55,580 bases of DNA from an uncultured Alistipes sp. GTDB lineage: Bacteria > Bacteroidota > Bacteroidia > Bacteroidales > UBA932. The position numbers were made by a program, and so were the translations under genes. The stretch spans positions 1-55,580 of the forward strand of contig UQUN01000018.1 in NCBI GenBank assembly GCA_900544175.1, in the 5' to 3' direction. This document shows positions 16,060 through 23,762 of the stretch, piece by piece. Numbering within the stretch: position 1 is the stretch's first letter; every line of letters begins with the position of its first letter. The notes under the pieces are model-generated. The model was given only the letters and a program-made list of their open reading frames with translations, was not told where the DNA came from and did not search any database.

Positions 16060-16974
16060 ATGAGTAGATATTTGGACCCCAAGGCCGATCTTACTTTCAA
16101 GAAGGTGTTCGGAGAGCACAAGGATTTGGTGATCAGTTTTTTAAATGCGTTACTTCCGTTTGAGTCAGACGAGGATGAGATCAGTGAGGTTATTGAATAT
16201 ATGGATCCGGAGCTGCGTCCTCGTAATCCTCTGAAAAAGGACAGCGTGGTGGACCTCCGTTGCCGTGATGCCCGAGGCCGGCAGTTCGTGGTGGAGATGC
16301 AGATGATGTGGACGTCGGAGTTCAAGCAGCGCGTATTGTTCAATGCTTCCAAAGCGTATGTGAGTCAGTTGGATATCGGTCATGATTATGAACTCCTGCA
16401 ACCTGTTTATTCGCTGAATCTTGTTAATGACACTTATACAGAAGGGGATGTATGGTATCATGATTATCGTATGGTCTCAGTGGAGGAGACCAACGAGGTT
16501 ATTGAGGGGCTTCGTCTCATTTTCATCGAGCTGCCTAAATTTAAACCGGATTCGTTTAGCCGCAGGAGGATGCAGGTTCTGTGGCTTCGCTATCTGACGG
16601 AGATAAATGCCAAGACTAGACAGGTACCGGAAGAGCTGATGGCAGTACCGGAGATACACAAGGCCGTGGAAGAGTTGGAGGAGTCGGCCTTTACGGATCA
16701 GCAGCTTTTGGTGTACGACAAATTCTGGGATATGGTCAGTACGTCACGCACTTTGATTAACGGGGCCATCCGTCGTGGCTTGCGTGAGGGTATGCAGAAG
16801 GGCATGGAAAAAGGTCTGAAAAAAGGCATGGAAAAAGGCATGAAAAAAGGTTTGCAACAGGGACTAAAGCAGGGCATGGAGGAAGAACGCATGAAGATAG
16901 CTGCGAGGATGAGACAGCTGGGGCTCTCTGAGGAAATCATCTCTCATGCGATCTGCTCTTCAGCAGATAAGTGA
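16060..16974 (+). CDS. Rpn-family PD-(D/E)XK nuclease / transposase-like protein
   Basis: 304 residues. The N-terminus (YLDPKADLTFKKVFGE) is the hallmark start of the Rpn / PDDEXK_2 family, annotated as recombination-promoting nuclease or putative transposase. The catalytic core is visible as VVDLRC (metal-binding Asp) followed by VVEMQM, the ExQ form of the motif. The C-terminus has a run of short G-[ML]-x-K units (about residues 245-275) encoded by a near-tandem 12-base DNA repeat at about 16790-16880, then a charged helix. Such variable tails are typical of this family and can change length by slippage. It has its own promoter and no partner gene. Its biological role is uncertain; some Rpn proteins cut DNA and some have been linked to phage defence. 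Confidence 0.85.
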   Translation: MSRYLDPKADLTFKKVFGEHKDLVISFLNALLPFESDEDEISEVIEYMDPELRPRNPLKKDSVVDLRCRDARGRQFVVEMQMMWTSEFKQRVLFNASKAYVSQLDIGHDYELLQPVYSLNLVNDTYTEGDVWYHDYRMVSVEETNEVIEGLRLIFIELPKFKPDSFSRRRMQVLWLRYLTEINAKTRQVPEELMAVPEIHKAVEELEESAFTDQQLLVYDKFWDMVSTSRTLINGAIRRGLREGMQKGMEKGLKKGMEKGMKKGLQQGLKQGMEEERMKIAARMRQLGLSEEIISHAICSSADK

Positions 16975-17227
16975 AAGAAACTTTTCAAGAATCCGTTTAT
17001 GTTTCTTTATAATGTTGAGCGACATGACCGGGACTATCAGTTCCGTGATCTCCAAGGCCGCAAGCTACCGTAATTTTCAGAAGGAAGTAGGCCGCAGTAT
17101 GGGCAGAGTGGCTGATCGTGACGGTGAGTAATGGTAAGGTCCTGCGTATAAACTAAACCCCGGAGTTTGGAACACCGGGAGCGATTTGTTATATATTTGC
17201 ATCTTGAGAGAAAAGTTATTTTGTGAT
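16975..17227 (+). promoter_or_regulatory. Spacer with promoter of the nitroreductase gene
   Basis: No gene in this stretch. Near its end TATATTTG (17192-17199) matches the -7 consensus exactly, with TTTG at 17166-17169 (22-base spacer, slightly long). The ATG follows at 17228. Confidence 0.5.
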
Positions 17228-17758
17228 ATGAAAAAGAACGAAGTGCTTGAGTGCCTGAAAACCAGGCGGAGCGTGAGGGCTTACGAGCCTGATAAGATGC
17301 CGTCAAGGGAACTTGTTGCCAAAGTAGTGGAGGCAGGGACATATGCCCCTACCGGTATGGGTAAGCAGTCACCTGTGATAGTGGCTGTTATGGACAAGGA
17401 GGTAAGGGACCGTCTGTCCAGGATGAATGCTGATGTGCTCGGTTCTGCGTCAGATCCATTTTACGGAGCCCCTGTCGTGCTGGTTGTTCTTGCTGACAGG
17501 AGCCGTCCGACTTACCTGTATGACGGTTCGCTGGTCATGGGCAATCTGCTCAATGCCGCCCATGCCCTCGGTCTGGGCAGTTGCTGGATTCACCGGGCAA
17601 AAGAGGTGTTCGATTCAGAGGAAGGCCGTGAACTTCTTAGGCAATGGAAAATAGAAGGTGACTATGAAGGTATCGGTCATTGTATCCTGGGTTATACCAA
17701 GGATGGAAAGGAGCCTGTGGCGGCACCGAGGAAGTCAGATTACGTACTGTTCGTATAG
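17228..17758 (+). CDS. Nitroreductase-family FMN oxidoreductase
   Basis: 176 residues, a short single-domain member. The family pattern starts TRRSVRAYEPDKM (FMN phosphate-binding Arg/Ser), then APTGMGKQSP, and near the end GLGSCWIHRAKEVF. This family uses FMN and NAD(P)H to reduce nitro groups, quinones or flavins in the cytoplasm; the real substrate is unknown. The start at 17228 is chosen because the KTRRSVR motif follows 12 residues later; an earlier in-frame start would add residues unlike the family. The methyltransferase gene begins 8 bases after the stop, so the two are probably co-transcribed. Confidence 0.88.
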   Translation: MKKNEVLECLKTRRSVRAYEPDKMPSRELVAKVVEAGTYAPTGMGKQSPVIVAVMDKEVRDRLSRMNADVLGSASDPFYGAPVVLVVLADRSRPTYLYDGSLVMGNLLNAAHALGLGSCWIHRAKEVFDSEEGRELLRQWKIEGDYEGIGHCILGYTKDGKEPVAAPRKSDYVLFV

Positions 17759-17766
17759 AAAAAGCC

Positions 17767-18543
17767 ATGCAGGCCAGACAGCACGACAGGCATCAGTACT
17801 TTGACGAGCTTGCAGCCACGAGTCGCAAGTATTATGTTCCGTATCTATCGGAATATCTTAGGGTTGGAGAAGGGGTAAATGTACTGGAAATCGGATGCGG
17901 AGAAGGTGGCAATCTGCTGCCTTTTGCCCAGGCAGGCTGTACGGTCATGGGTGTGGATATGGCTGCTGGCAAAATTGCAGATGCCCGGCGGTTCTTTGCG
18001 GAGAATGATGCGGACGGGCAGTTTCTGGCATCGGATATTTTTGAAGTGAAGGAGCTTGAGGGACAGTTTGACCTGATTCTGTGTCACGATGTGATAGAAC
18101 ATATTCACGACAAGGAAGAGTTCATGCGCAGGACCAGGGCTTATCTGCGTCCTGAAGGCATGGCCTTTTTCGCTTTTCCGGCCTGGCAGATGCCTTTCGG
18201 AGGTCATCAGCAGATGTGCCGGAACCGTATGCTTTCCCGGCTTCCGTTTTTCCATCTTCTGCCGCAGGGTCTGTACAGGAGGTTGCTTGAGTATGGAGGT
18301 GAGACGCCAGAAACTGTCAGTGGATTGCTTGAGATCAAGGATACAGCCACTTCGATCGGTTTGTTCGAGCAGGTAATACGGAACCAGGGATTTAAAGTCG
18401 TGGACAGGCGGCTGTGGCTTGTAAACCCCCATTATGAGGCAAAGTTCGGTCTCCGTCCCCGTCGTCTACCGGATATTGTCGCTGCTTTGTCCTGGGTGCG
18501 CGGTTTCCTTTCCACTTCCTGCTTTTATCTTCTCCGTCCTTGA
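17767..18543 (+). CDS. Class I SAM-dependent methyltransferase
   Basis: 258 residues. The Rossmann core is clear: motif I VLEIGCGEGGNLLPF (about 38-52), an acidic end of strand two (VMGVDMA), and motif IV region FDLILCHDVIEHIHD, as in Methyltransf_11 and Ubie-like enzymes. The substrate is unknown. The ATG at 17767 is preferred; the frame is open further upstream only inside the nitroreductase gene. The last 78 bases overlap the convergent DUF4491 gene, an unusually long 3' overlap for two real genes. The end region (FLSTSCFYLLRP) lies entirely within that overlap, so its sequence is constrained on both strands. Confidence 0.85.
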   Translation: MQARQHDRHQYFDELAATSRKYYVPYLSEYLRVGEGVNVLEIGCGEGGNLLPFAQAGCTVMGVDMAAGKIADARRFFAENDADGQFLASDIFEVKELEGQFDLILCHDVIEHIHDKEEFMRRTRAYLRPEGMAFFAFPAWQMPFGGHQQMCRNRMLSRLPFFHLLPQGLYRRLLEYGGETPETVSGLLEIKDTATSIGLFEQVIRNQGFKVVDRRLWLVNPHYEAKFGLRPRRLPDIVAALSWVRGFLSTSCFYLLRP

Positions 18544-18837
18544 GTCTGTACGTTGTTTCCGTTTAGGATTGGCGGGAAACCAGCCTTTCGCTACACGTTG
18601 CTCCTGTTCATGCAGTTCCAGTATGGACCAGAAAGCGGAGAAAGCTGTGACTCCGGCCAGAGTGGACAGTATGGTGTTGTCCATGAAAAGTGAGGCAACC
18701 GATGCGGCTATGCCAAGAATCATGAACATCCACCAGCACTGTTTCCCCAGATAGTATTCTGACTTTATTACTATCGGGTGGAATATGCCGATAATCAGAA
18801 ACGTGCACAATCCTATGATGATACCGCTGAAATTCAT
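18466..18837 (-). CDS. DUF4491 small membrane protein
   Basis: 123 residues. It starts MNFSGIIIGLCTFLIIG, followed by HPIVIKSEYY and CWWMFMILG, and has three to four membrane helices. These features match the small DUF4491 family found in Bacteroidota; its function is unknown. The ATG at 18837 is chosen because the family begins there; an upstream ATG at 18873 would add 12 atypical residues. The charged tail after GWFPANPKRK extends about 30 residues beyond where I would expect the family to stop. It runs 78 bases into the 3' end of the convergent methyltransferase gene, perhaps after loss of an older stop. A plausible promoter (TTTG-N20-CATTTTTG) covers 18851-18882 on this strand. Confidence 0.75.
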   Translation of the reverse strand: MNFSGIIIGLCTFLIIGIFHPIVIKSEYYLGKQCWWMFMILGIAASVASLFMDNTILSTLAGVTAFSAFWSILELHEQEQRVAKGWFPANPKRKQRTDSRTEKIKAGSGKETAHPGQSSDNIR

Positions 18838-18850
18838 TTTCTGTACAGTG

Positions 18851-18909
18851 CAAAAATGCGGTATTTTCTTCACAATAGCAAAAAAAAGGATATTCAGACA
18901 ATAGTTTTG
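18851..18909. promoter_or_regulatory. Divergent promoters for DUF4491 and the caspase-like lipoprotein
   Basis: Minus strand: TTTG (18882-18879), 20 bases, CATTTTTG (18858-18851), one mismatch to TAnnTTTG. Plus strand: TAGTTTTG (18902-18909) matches the -7 element exactly, about 75 bases before the ATG at 18984; no clear -33 box is seen for it. Confidence 0.45.
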
Positions 18910-19045
18910 TCGGGATGGAGAAAAGAACTATTTTTACGACGGGAATTAAGGCCCTTTTTCAAGAAACAGGACATAAAATACTTATGATGAGGAATATAAT
19001 ACATTTTTTTACCGGGCAATTATATGTGCCCTCGCAACGGTTGTC

Positions 19046-20578
19046 ATGGCCGGATGCACTTCTGACAATACAGTGTCGGAACCCTATGCCGTACTGGCAC
19101 CTTCGTCATTTGCCGGGGATTCTGCGGGATGGGAGAACGTGGTTTTAAGTCTGCAGCAGCTTCATGGAGCGGAAGTCCTGCGTTTCGATGTCACGCCGAT
19201 GGAACTTGAGCCGGAGCTGAAAGCTCTGAATCCCAGGTATGTGGCAGTTGTGGACGTGCCTGAGAACATCGGCCGGGACTATGTCATCGCGCTCAATCAG
19301 ATGAGCCGCAGGATGGACGGTGATCCGTATGCGGATTTCCTCTGGGGTATAATCACCGGCTATGACGCGGAGGCGGCGCAGAGGATGGTGGACAATTCTC
19401 AGGAGCCTATGGTAATCCGTACCGGTGTGGCTTCGATCAAGGAACTGGAGGAGGCCAAATGGTTCGACGCATACGCCTTCGTGGATGATCATCAGGTCGG
19501 TATGTGTGGGGAGAAGAGGCCCGGCGAAGACTCGCTTACCTATGGTGAAATAGAATACAGGACGGATATGGCCGGAGCCAATGAGGGAATCCGTAGGTTC
19601 GTGGAGCGCCGATTCGGAAAAGATGTTCCGGATGTGCTGCGGCAGTTCCTGGAGTATTATGAGACTGTCGAGCCGGATCTGGTGGTGACGGCCTCCCATG
19701 CCACCGAGAACAATCTGGAGATGCCGGGCTCAGTAGGCAATATCCGCTGCCGTGACGGCCGTCTGTACGTCGACTATCCAGGCGAGCAGCGTTTCGTGAA
19801 GGACCGCGACAGCCGGATGGTTTATCTTCCCATAGGTAATTGCCTGATAGGAAACATGAACAATACCCGCAACAGCATGGCGGCCGCATGGATGAACAGC
19901 CAGAAGGCTGCAGCATTTGTGGGCTATGTCGTGACCACATGGTACGGACGCAACGGATGGGGAGGTCTCAAGTACCTCATCACCAATCCGGGCCGTTATT
20001 CTGTTCCGGAGGCGTTCTATATGAACCAGCAGGACATGATGGCCCAGATAGACAGGTGGAACGACTCGCTGACAGTGGCTTCATTCGACTATGATGCAGA
20101 TTATTTCCAGTCAGCACCTTCCGTGCTGGTCCGTATGGCCGGAAACAAGGAACTTTCAGAGGAGGAACTGTTCTTCTGGCTCGGCTTCTGGCATGACCGC
20201 GATGTACTGGTATACTACGGCGACCCGAAGTGGAATGTCCGTATGCAGGAGGTGCCCGGAGAGACGGATTTTACCGTCAATTACGACTATAGGCGTCTGA
20301 GCCGTGCCGAGGCCTCCGCAAGCGGAGCCTCCCGCAAGTGTGTGATTACCGTGGAGACATCTCCCGATTTCAGTCTGCGCCGGATGCAGGGTGACGGCTT
20401 CAAGGAGGAGCATGTCCTCGATCTGCCGTTCAGCTGTTTCTTCCCCCACCGTCTGGACAATCCCCGTCTGCCCGAGGGCGAGACCCGCGATATTGTCGTG
20501 GATGAGAATTTCCTGTTGCTCTACGACCCTGCTTTTGAACCTGGGCAGACTTATACTTTCGAGGTGCTCTGCGACTGA
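19046..20578 (+). CDS. Caspase-like (clan CD-type) lipoprotein; signal peptide out of frame
   Basis: 510 residues from the first in-frame ATG. That start gives only MAGCTS, far too short for a signal peptide. In this frame the codons upstream read YRAIICALATVVMAGC, a perfect lipoprotein signal and lipobox, but with no start codon. The ATG ATG at 18984-18989 lies in another frame and would read MMRNIIHFF. One extra T in the T7 run at 19004-19010 joins the two into a normal lipoprotein. So either the gene is phase-variable or recently broken, or the tract is misread. In the mature part, hydrophobic DLVVTASHA (His218) and MVYLPIGNCLIGN (Cys266), followed by AAAFVGYVV, resemble the His/Cys dyad strands of gingipain/caspase-like clan CD peptidases. 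Activity is inferred. The next gene encodes a secreted CMD-cupin protein. Confidence 0.6.
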   Translation: MAGCTSDNTVSEPYAVLAPSSFAGDSAGWENVVLSLQQLHGAEVLRFDVTPMELEPELKALNPRYVAVVDVPENIGRDYVIALNQMSRRMDGDPYADFLWGIITGYDAEAAQRMVDNSQEPMVIRTGVASIKELEEAKWFDAYAFVDDHQVGMCGEKRPGEDSLTYGEIEYRTDMAGANEGIRRFVERRFGKDVPDVLRQFLEYYETVEPDLVVTASHATENNLEMPGSVGNIRCRDGRLYVDYPGEQRFVKDRDSRMVYLPIGNCLIGNMNNTRNSMAAAWMNSQKAAAFVGYVVTTWYGRNGWGGLKYLITNPGRYSVPEAFYMNQQDMMAQIDRWNDSLTVASFDYDADYFQSAPSVLVRMAGNKELSEEELFFWLGFWHDRDVLVYYGDPKWNVRMQEVPGETDFTVNYDYRRLSRAEASASGASRKCVITVETSPDFSLRRMQGDGFKEEHVLDLPFSCFFPHRLDNPRLPEGETRDIVVDENFLLLYDPAFEPGQTYTFEVLCD

Positions 20579-20626
20579 GGTAAGGGCGTTCTGTAAAAAT
20601 GGTATAAAAATCCGTCATATCGTTCT

Positions 20627-20655
20627 GTCTGTCTCAAGATTGTCCGGTAGATTTG
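20627..20655 (+). promoter_or_regulatory. Promoter of the CMD-cupin gene
   Basis: TAGATTTG (20648-20655) is an exact -7 element, with a weak TTCTG about 20 bases upstream. Transcription would start near 20662, shortly before the ATG at 20681. Confidence 0.5.
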
Positions 20656-20680
20656 CAGTGTCAATCAAAACAGACTGATT

Positions 20681-21508
20681 ATGAAAAGGATTTTTTTATT
20701 GTCAATGCTGACACTTTTAACTCTTAATGTTATGGCACAGGAAAAAATAACCCAGACTGCGGGACGTACCCAGCTGGGAGAATTCGCACCCAAGTTTGCG
20801 GAGCTCAACGACGATGTGCTGTTCGGTCAGGTGTGGAACCGTCCGGGACTCAGCCCGCACGACCGCAGCATGATTACCATCGCGACCCTTGTAGGTAAAG
20901 GTATTATCGACTCGTCCCTGACCCATCACCTTCAGTTTGCCAAGAGCAACGGGGTGACAAGGACGGAGATTTCCGAAATGCTCACCCATATAGCCTTCTA
21001 CGCCGGATGGCCCAATGCATGGGGCGCATTCCGTATGGCCAAGGAAGTCTGGGCAGAGGATATTGTGGATGACGGCGGCAAGGCTGCTTTCCAGCAGGAG
21101 ATGATCTTCCCGATAGGCGAGCCCAATACGGCATATGCCCGGTATTTCATCGGCAACAGCTATCTCGCGCCCATATCTACGGAGCAAGTGCATATATCCA
21201 ATGTTACCTTCGAGCCCGGTTGCCGCAACAACTGGCATATCCACCATGCCGACAAGGGCGGCGGACAGGTGCTTGTCGGAGTGGCCGGCCGCGGCTGGTA
21301 TCAGGAAGAGGGCAAGCCTGCCGTGGAGATTCTGCCCGGTACGGTCATCAATATTCCGGCAGGTGTAAAGCACTGGCACGGTGCGGCAGCTGACAGCTGG
21401 TTCGCCCATCTGGCCATCGAGGTGTCCGGCGAGAATACTTCGAACGAATGGCTGGAGCCCGTTACCGACGAGGAGTACGCCTCTTCCACCACAGGTAATA
21501 ACCGCTGA
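20681..21508 (+). CDS. Secreted carboxymuconolactone-decarboxylase-like / cupin fusion
   Basis: 275 residues. A Sec signal peptide (MKRIFLLSMLTLLTLNVMAQ) precedes a CMD/AhpD-like helical domain (about 25-130; RSMITIATLV, AFYAGWPNAWGAF). A cupin barrel (about 160-250) follows, with metal ligands in NNWHIHHAD and, later, GVKHWHG. The CMD domain lacks the CxxC pair of AhpD, so thiol peroxidase function is unlikely. CMD-cupin fusions are known in bacteria; the reaction is uncharacterised here. Having a signal peptide puts it in the periplasm, unusual for CMD proteins. Its last 47 bases overlap the convergent xusC gene. Confidence 0.85.
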   Translation: MKRIFLLSMLTLLTLNVMAQEKITQTAGRTQLGEFAPKFAELNDDVLFGQVWNRPGLSPHDRSMITIATLVGKGIIDSSLTHHLQFAKSNGVTRTEISEMLTHIAFYAGWPNAWGAFRMAKEVWAEDIVDDGGKAAFQQEMIFPIGEPNTAYARYFIGNSYLAPISTEQVHISNVTFEPGCRNNWHIHHADKGGGQVLVGVAGRGWYQEEGKPAVEILPGTVINIPAGVKHWHGAAADSWFAHLAIEVSGENTSNEWLEPVTDEEYASSTTGNNR

Positions 21509-22316
21509 GAGGCAGGATGCCGCCGATGAGAGCGGCTATGAAATAGAGAACTTTCGTGACCATGCCGCCCCAGCTGCCGGTGTGGAGGGAGTAGAACAGA
21601 CGTTTCAGAGTCTGGGCGTCGGTCTCTTCCCCGAACAGCGACCAGGCGGCATCGCGGTACCATCCGAACGACCATGTGAGCCCGGTGAGGGCCATGAGCA
21701 GCAGGAAGATCATACAGTAGAAACCTGTGGCCACGTGGCTGTCGTACCAGAACCTGCGCCAGCCTTTCGTGACGGATATGCCGAGACGGTTTCTGAGGGC
21801 TTTTCGGCTGCGCGGTATCCAGATTATCAGTCCGCTGATGAGGATTACCACCATTGCAAGGGTGGTGACGCCGACGATGACCTTCCCGACCGATTTCTGC
21901 CCTTTGGACGGCGGCGGATCCAGCAGCCAGCGGTGAATTTTCTTTACTGTCTGGAAGAACGGATAGGATTTGATCCATCCTTTCACGTCTCCGGTGTAGG
22001 GGTCTATGCTGAGTCTCCTTTTCCCTGTCTCGCGGAATGAGGCGAAGGCGGCTTCATTCGGATTGTCTGAAATCCTGATGGATGTCACGTGCAGGGTGTC
22101 GGCTATCTGGGGACCGAGCAGTTCCGTCAGCCGGGAGGGAGACAGGGGCTGTGCTCCCTCCGAAGGCGGTGTGACGGTATACAGCTCCCGCTGCAGGGCT
22201 TTGGTGATGTCCTGTTCAAAGACCAGCAGTGCGCCTGTCAGGCAGATGACGGATATGATGAGGCCCAAGGGCAGCGAGAGCCAGAGGTGGATTTTCCCGA
22301 ACAGCTTTCTCATCAT
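21462..22316 (-). CDS. xusC: PepSY-domain inner membrane protein of a xenosiderophore system (XusC-like)
   Basis: 284 residues. The PepSY-associated TM pattern is clear: an N-terminal helix (KIHLWLSLPLGLIISVICLTG), a periplasmic PepSY region with YTGDVKGWI, KKIHRWLLD before the second helix, and two more helices with HVATGFYCMI and SLHTGSWGGM. Conserved His residues near the helices could bind haem or iron, as in PiuB/XusC. Its ATG overlaps the stop of the preceding DUF4374 gene (ATGA), so translation is probably coupled. The order TonB receptor, DUF4374 lipoprotein, PepSY protein matches XusABC described in Bacteroides thetaiotaomicron. The 3' end overlaps the convergent CMD-cupin gene. Confidence 0.85.
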   Translation of the reverse strand: MMRKLFGKIHLWLSLPLGLIISVICLTGALLVFEQDITKALQRELYTVTPPSEGAQPLSPSRLTELLGPQIADTLHVTSIRISDNPNEAAFASFRETGKRRLSIDPYTGDVKGWIKSYPFFQTVKKIHRWLLDPPPSKGQKSVGKVIVGVTTLAMVVILISGLIIWIPRSRKALRNRLGISVTKGWRRFWYDSHVATGFYCMIFLLLMALTGLTWSFGWYRDAAWSLFGEETDAQTLKRLFYSLHTGSWGGMVTKVLYFIAALIGGILPLSGYYLWWKRRTPRR

Positions 22317-23746
22317 TCAGCGGAGGTCGAGAGTTTGCCCAATGCCGATACAGACTGCGCCCCGCTTACAGTGATTCCGGCCTTGGCTTCGGCGGTGGCA
22401 GCATCGATGACGTAGACTGTCGGTTCGGTTCCGTCGGTAGTGGTGATGGGAATGTAGGCCAGACCGTTTTCGCTGTAAGGTGTGCCTATGCTGGAAAGGG
22501 CTGATGCGTCGGGCAGACCTGTCACTACGGTCAGAGTGCCTTCCTCGCCCTTGAAGACTGCAAGCTCGTTGCGGGGTGCGCTGGTTCCGGACATGTTCTC
22601 AGCTCCTTCGCTGTACATCTGGAGCAGGAAGTAATCTCCGCTGATATGCCAGCAGCGGAACATCGGGTTGTTGTTGCCCAGTTCCTCCAAGTTTATATAA
22701 TAATTGGGGTCAAATGTGCTCTCGCCGGCATTGATGCGCACTACTCCGGAAGGCAGCTTGCCCTGTACGCGGTCGAACTGGGTGCCGTCGTTGTTGGTTA
22801 CAGGTGTGGTGGTCGTGCGTCCGTAGCCGGGGGAGAAGACGTATAGGTCTCCGTTGTCGGCTGCCCAGATGGTCTGGTAATACTGCGAGCGCATGCGGCC
22901 GCTGGCGAAGCCTATCTTGCCGGTGCGGGCTATGACCGGTGTCTCGTCGAAATTGTCTCCGCTGTAGATGGCCACGAAGGCGCTGTCAGGGTACTGTGTG
23001 GTGGGTATCATTCCGGCTGTGTACTGTCCGGAGCCGCTGCCTCCGCTGCCGTTGGCAACATAACCGGGGTCAACAACGGCCCACGGGTAGGTGTTCACGC
23101 CGTAGTGGCTCATGCCCATCGGGACGACGGATGTGTAAAGTTTTCCGTTGGCCTCCACGAATCCGGCGAAGCTCACCCGCTCGCCGTTGCCGAGGAAGTT
23201 CTCGGCGATATGGCTGCCGGTAGTGCTGCTGCCGTCGGTTACACTCAGGTAGTTGAACTGGAGATAGTAGGCATAGTTGCCTTCTGCGTCCTGCTCGTTG
23301 TTGCCGGCATTGGTCGAGGCAGTGATGACATTGTCGCCCCAGGTGCCGTAGGTGGTGGTACGGTTGAAGGTGTACTGGCGGTCCTCGGTGACTTTTCCGT
23401 CCTCTCCCAACTTGAAGGAGAATCCTGTTCCCTGGTTCCCGTCATTGTACTGAAAACCGAAGAGGTAACGTTCGCCGTAGTATATCCAGTTCGATGCGGA
23501 CTGGGTCTCCCAGCCGTTTCCGTCAGGAGAGACCGAGCCTTCGTTCAGGGTCTCGGATGCTATCAGATAGGTTGCAGACTGGTCCTGGCTGCCGGCCTCG
23601 GCTACGATGACATAGCGGCTGATGGAGCCGGTACCGTCGCCGTTGTCCGGGCCAGGCTCGGGAGTGTTGTTTTTTTCGCAGGCTGTCATGAGGATGCAGC
23701 CGAGAGAGAGGGCGGCAAGTGCCCTGGGGAAAATGCTTTTCTTCAT
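22313..23746 (-). CDS. xusB: DUF4374 surface lipoprotein, siderophore-capturing (XusB-like)
   Basis: 477 residues from the ATG at 23746. The start is chosen because the lipoprotein signal (KKSIFPRALAALSLGCILMT, then AC) follows directly; an ATG 10 codons upstream adds polar residues. DUF4374 proteins are beta-propellers; the repeated GE..Y.F.F and DGD.Y.FSPG patterns fit. In B. thetaiotaomicron, XusB is an outer-surface lipoprotein that binds ferric enterobactin-type siderophores and hands them to XusA. The position directly between a TonB receptor and a PepSY protein supports the assignment. Ligand specificity here is untested. Confidence 0.85.
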   Translation of the reverse strand: MKKSIFPRALAALSLGCILMTACEKNNTPEPGPDNGDGTGSISRYVIVAEAGSQDQSATYLIASETLNEGSVSPDGNGWETQSASNWIYYGERYLFGFQYNDGNQGTGFSFKLGEDGKVTEDRQYTFNRTTTYGTWGDNVITASTNAGNNEQDAEGNYAYYLQFNYLSVTDGSSTTGSHIAENFLGNGERVSFAGFVEANGKLYTSVVPMGMSHYGVNTYPWAVVDPGYVANGSGGSGSGQYTAGMIPTTQYPDSAFVAIYSGDNFDETPVIARTGKIGFASGRMRSQYYQTIWAADNGDLYVFSPGYGRTTTTPVTNNDGTQFDRVQGKLPSGVVRINAGESTFDPNYYINLEELGNNNPMFRCWHISGDYFLLQMYSEGAENMSGTSAPRNELAVFKGEEGTLTVVTGLPDASALSSIGTPYSENGLAYIPITTTDGTEPTVYVIDAATAEAKAGITVSGAQSVSALGKLSTSAE

Positions 23747-23762
23747 TGTCGTATTTTTTAGA

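Noticed and set aside
19046..19057. ATG at 19046 as the true start of the caspase-like lipoprotein
   Set aside because: It leaves the lipobox Cys at residue 4 without a signal peptide, while upstream codons encode a full one in frame.
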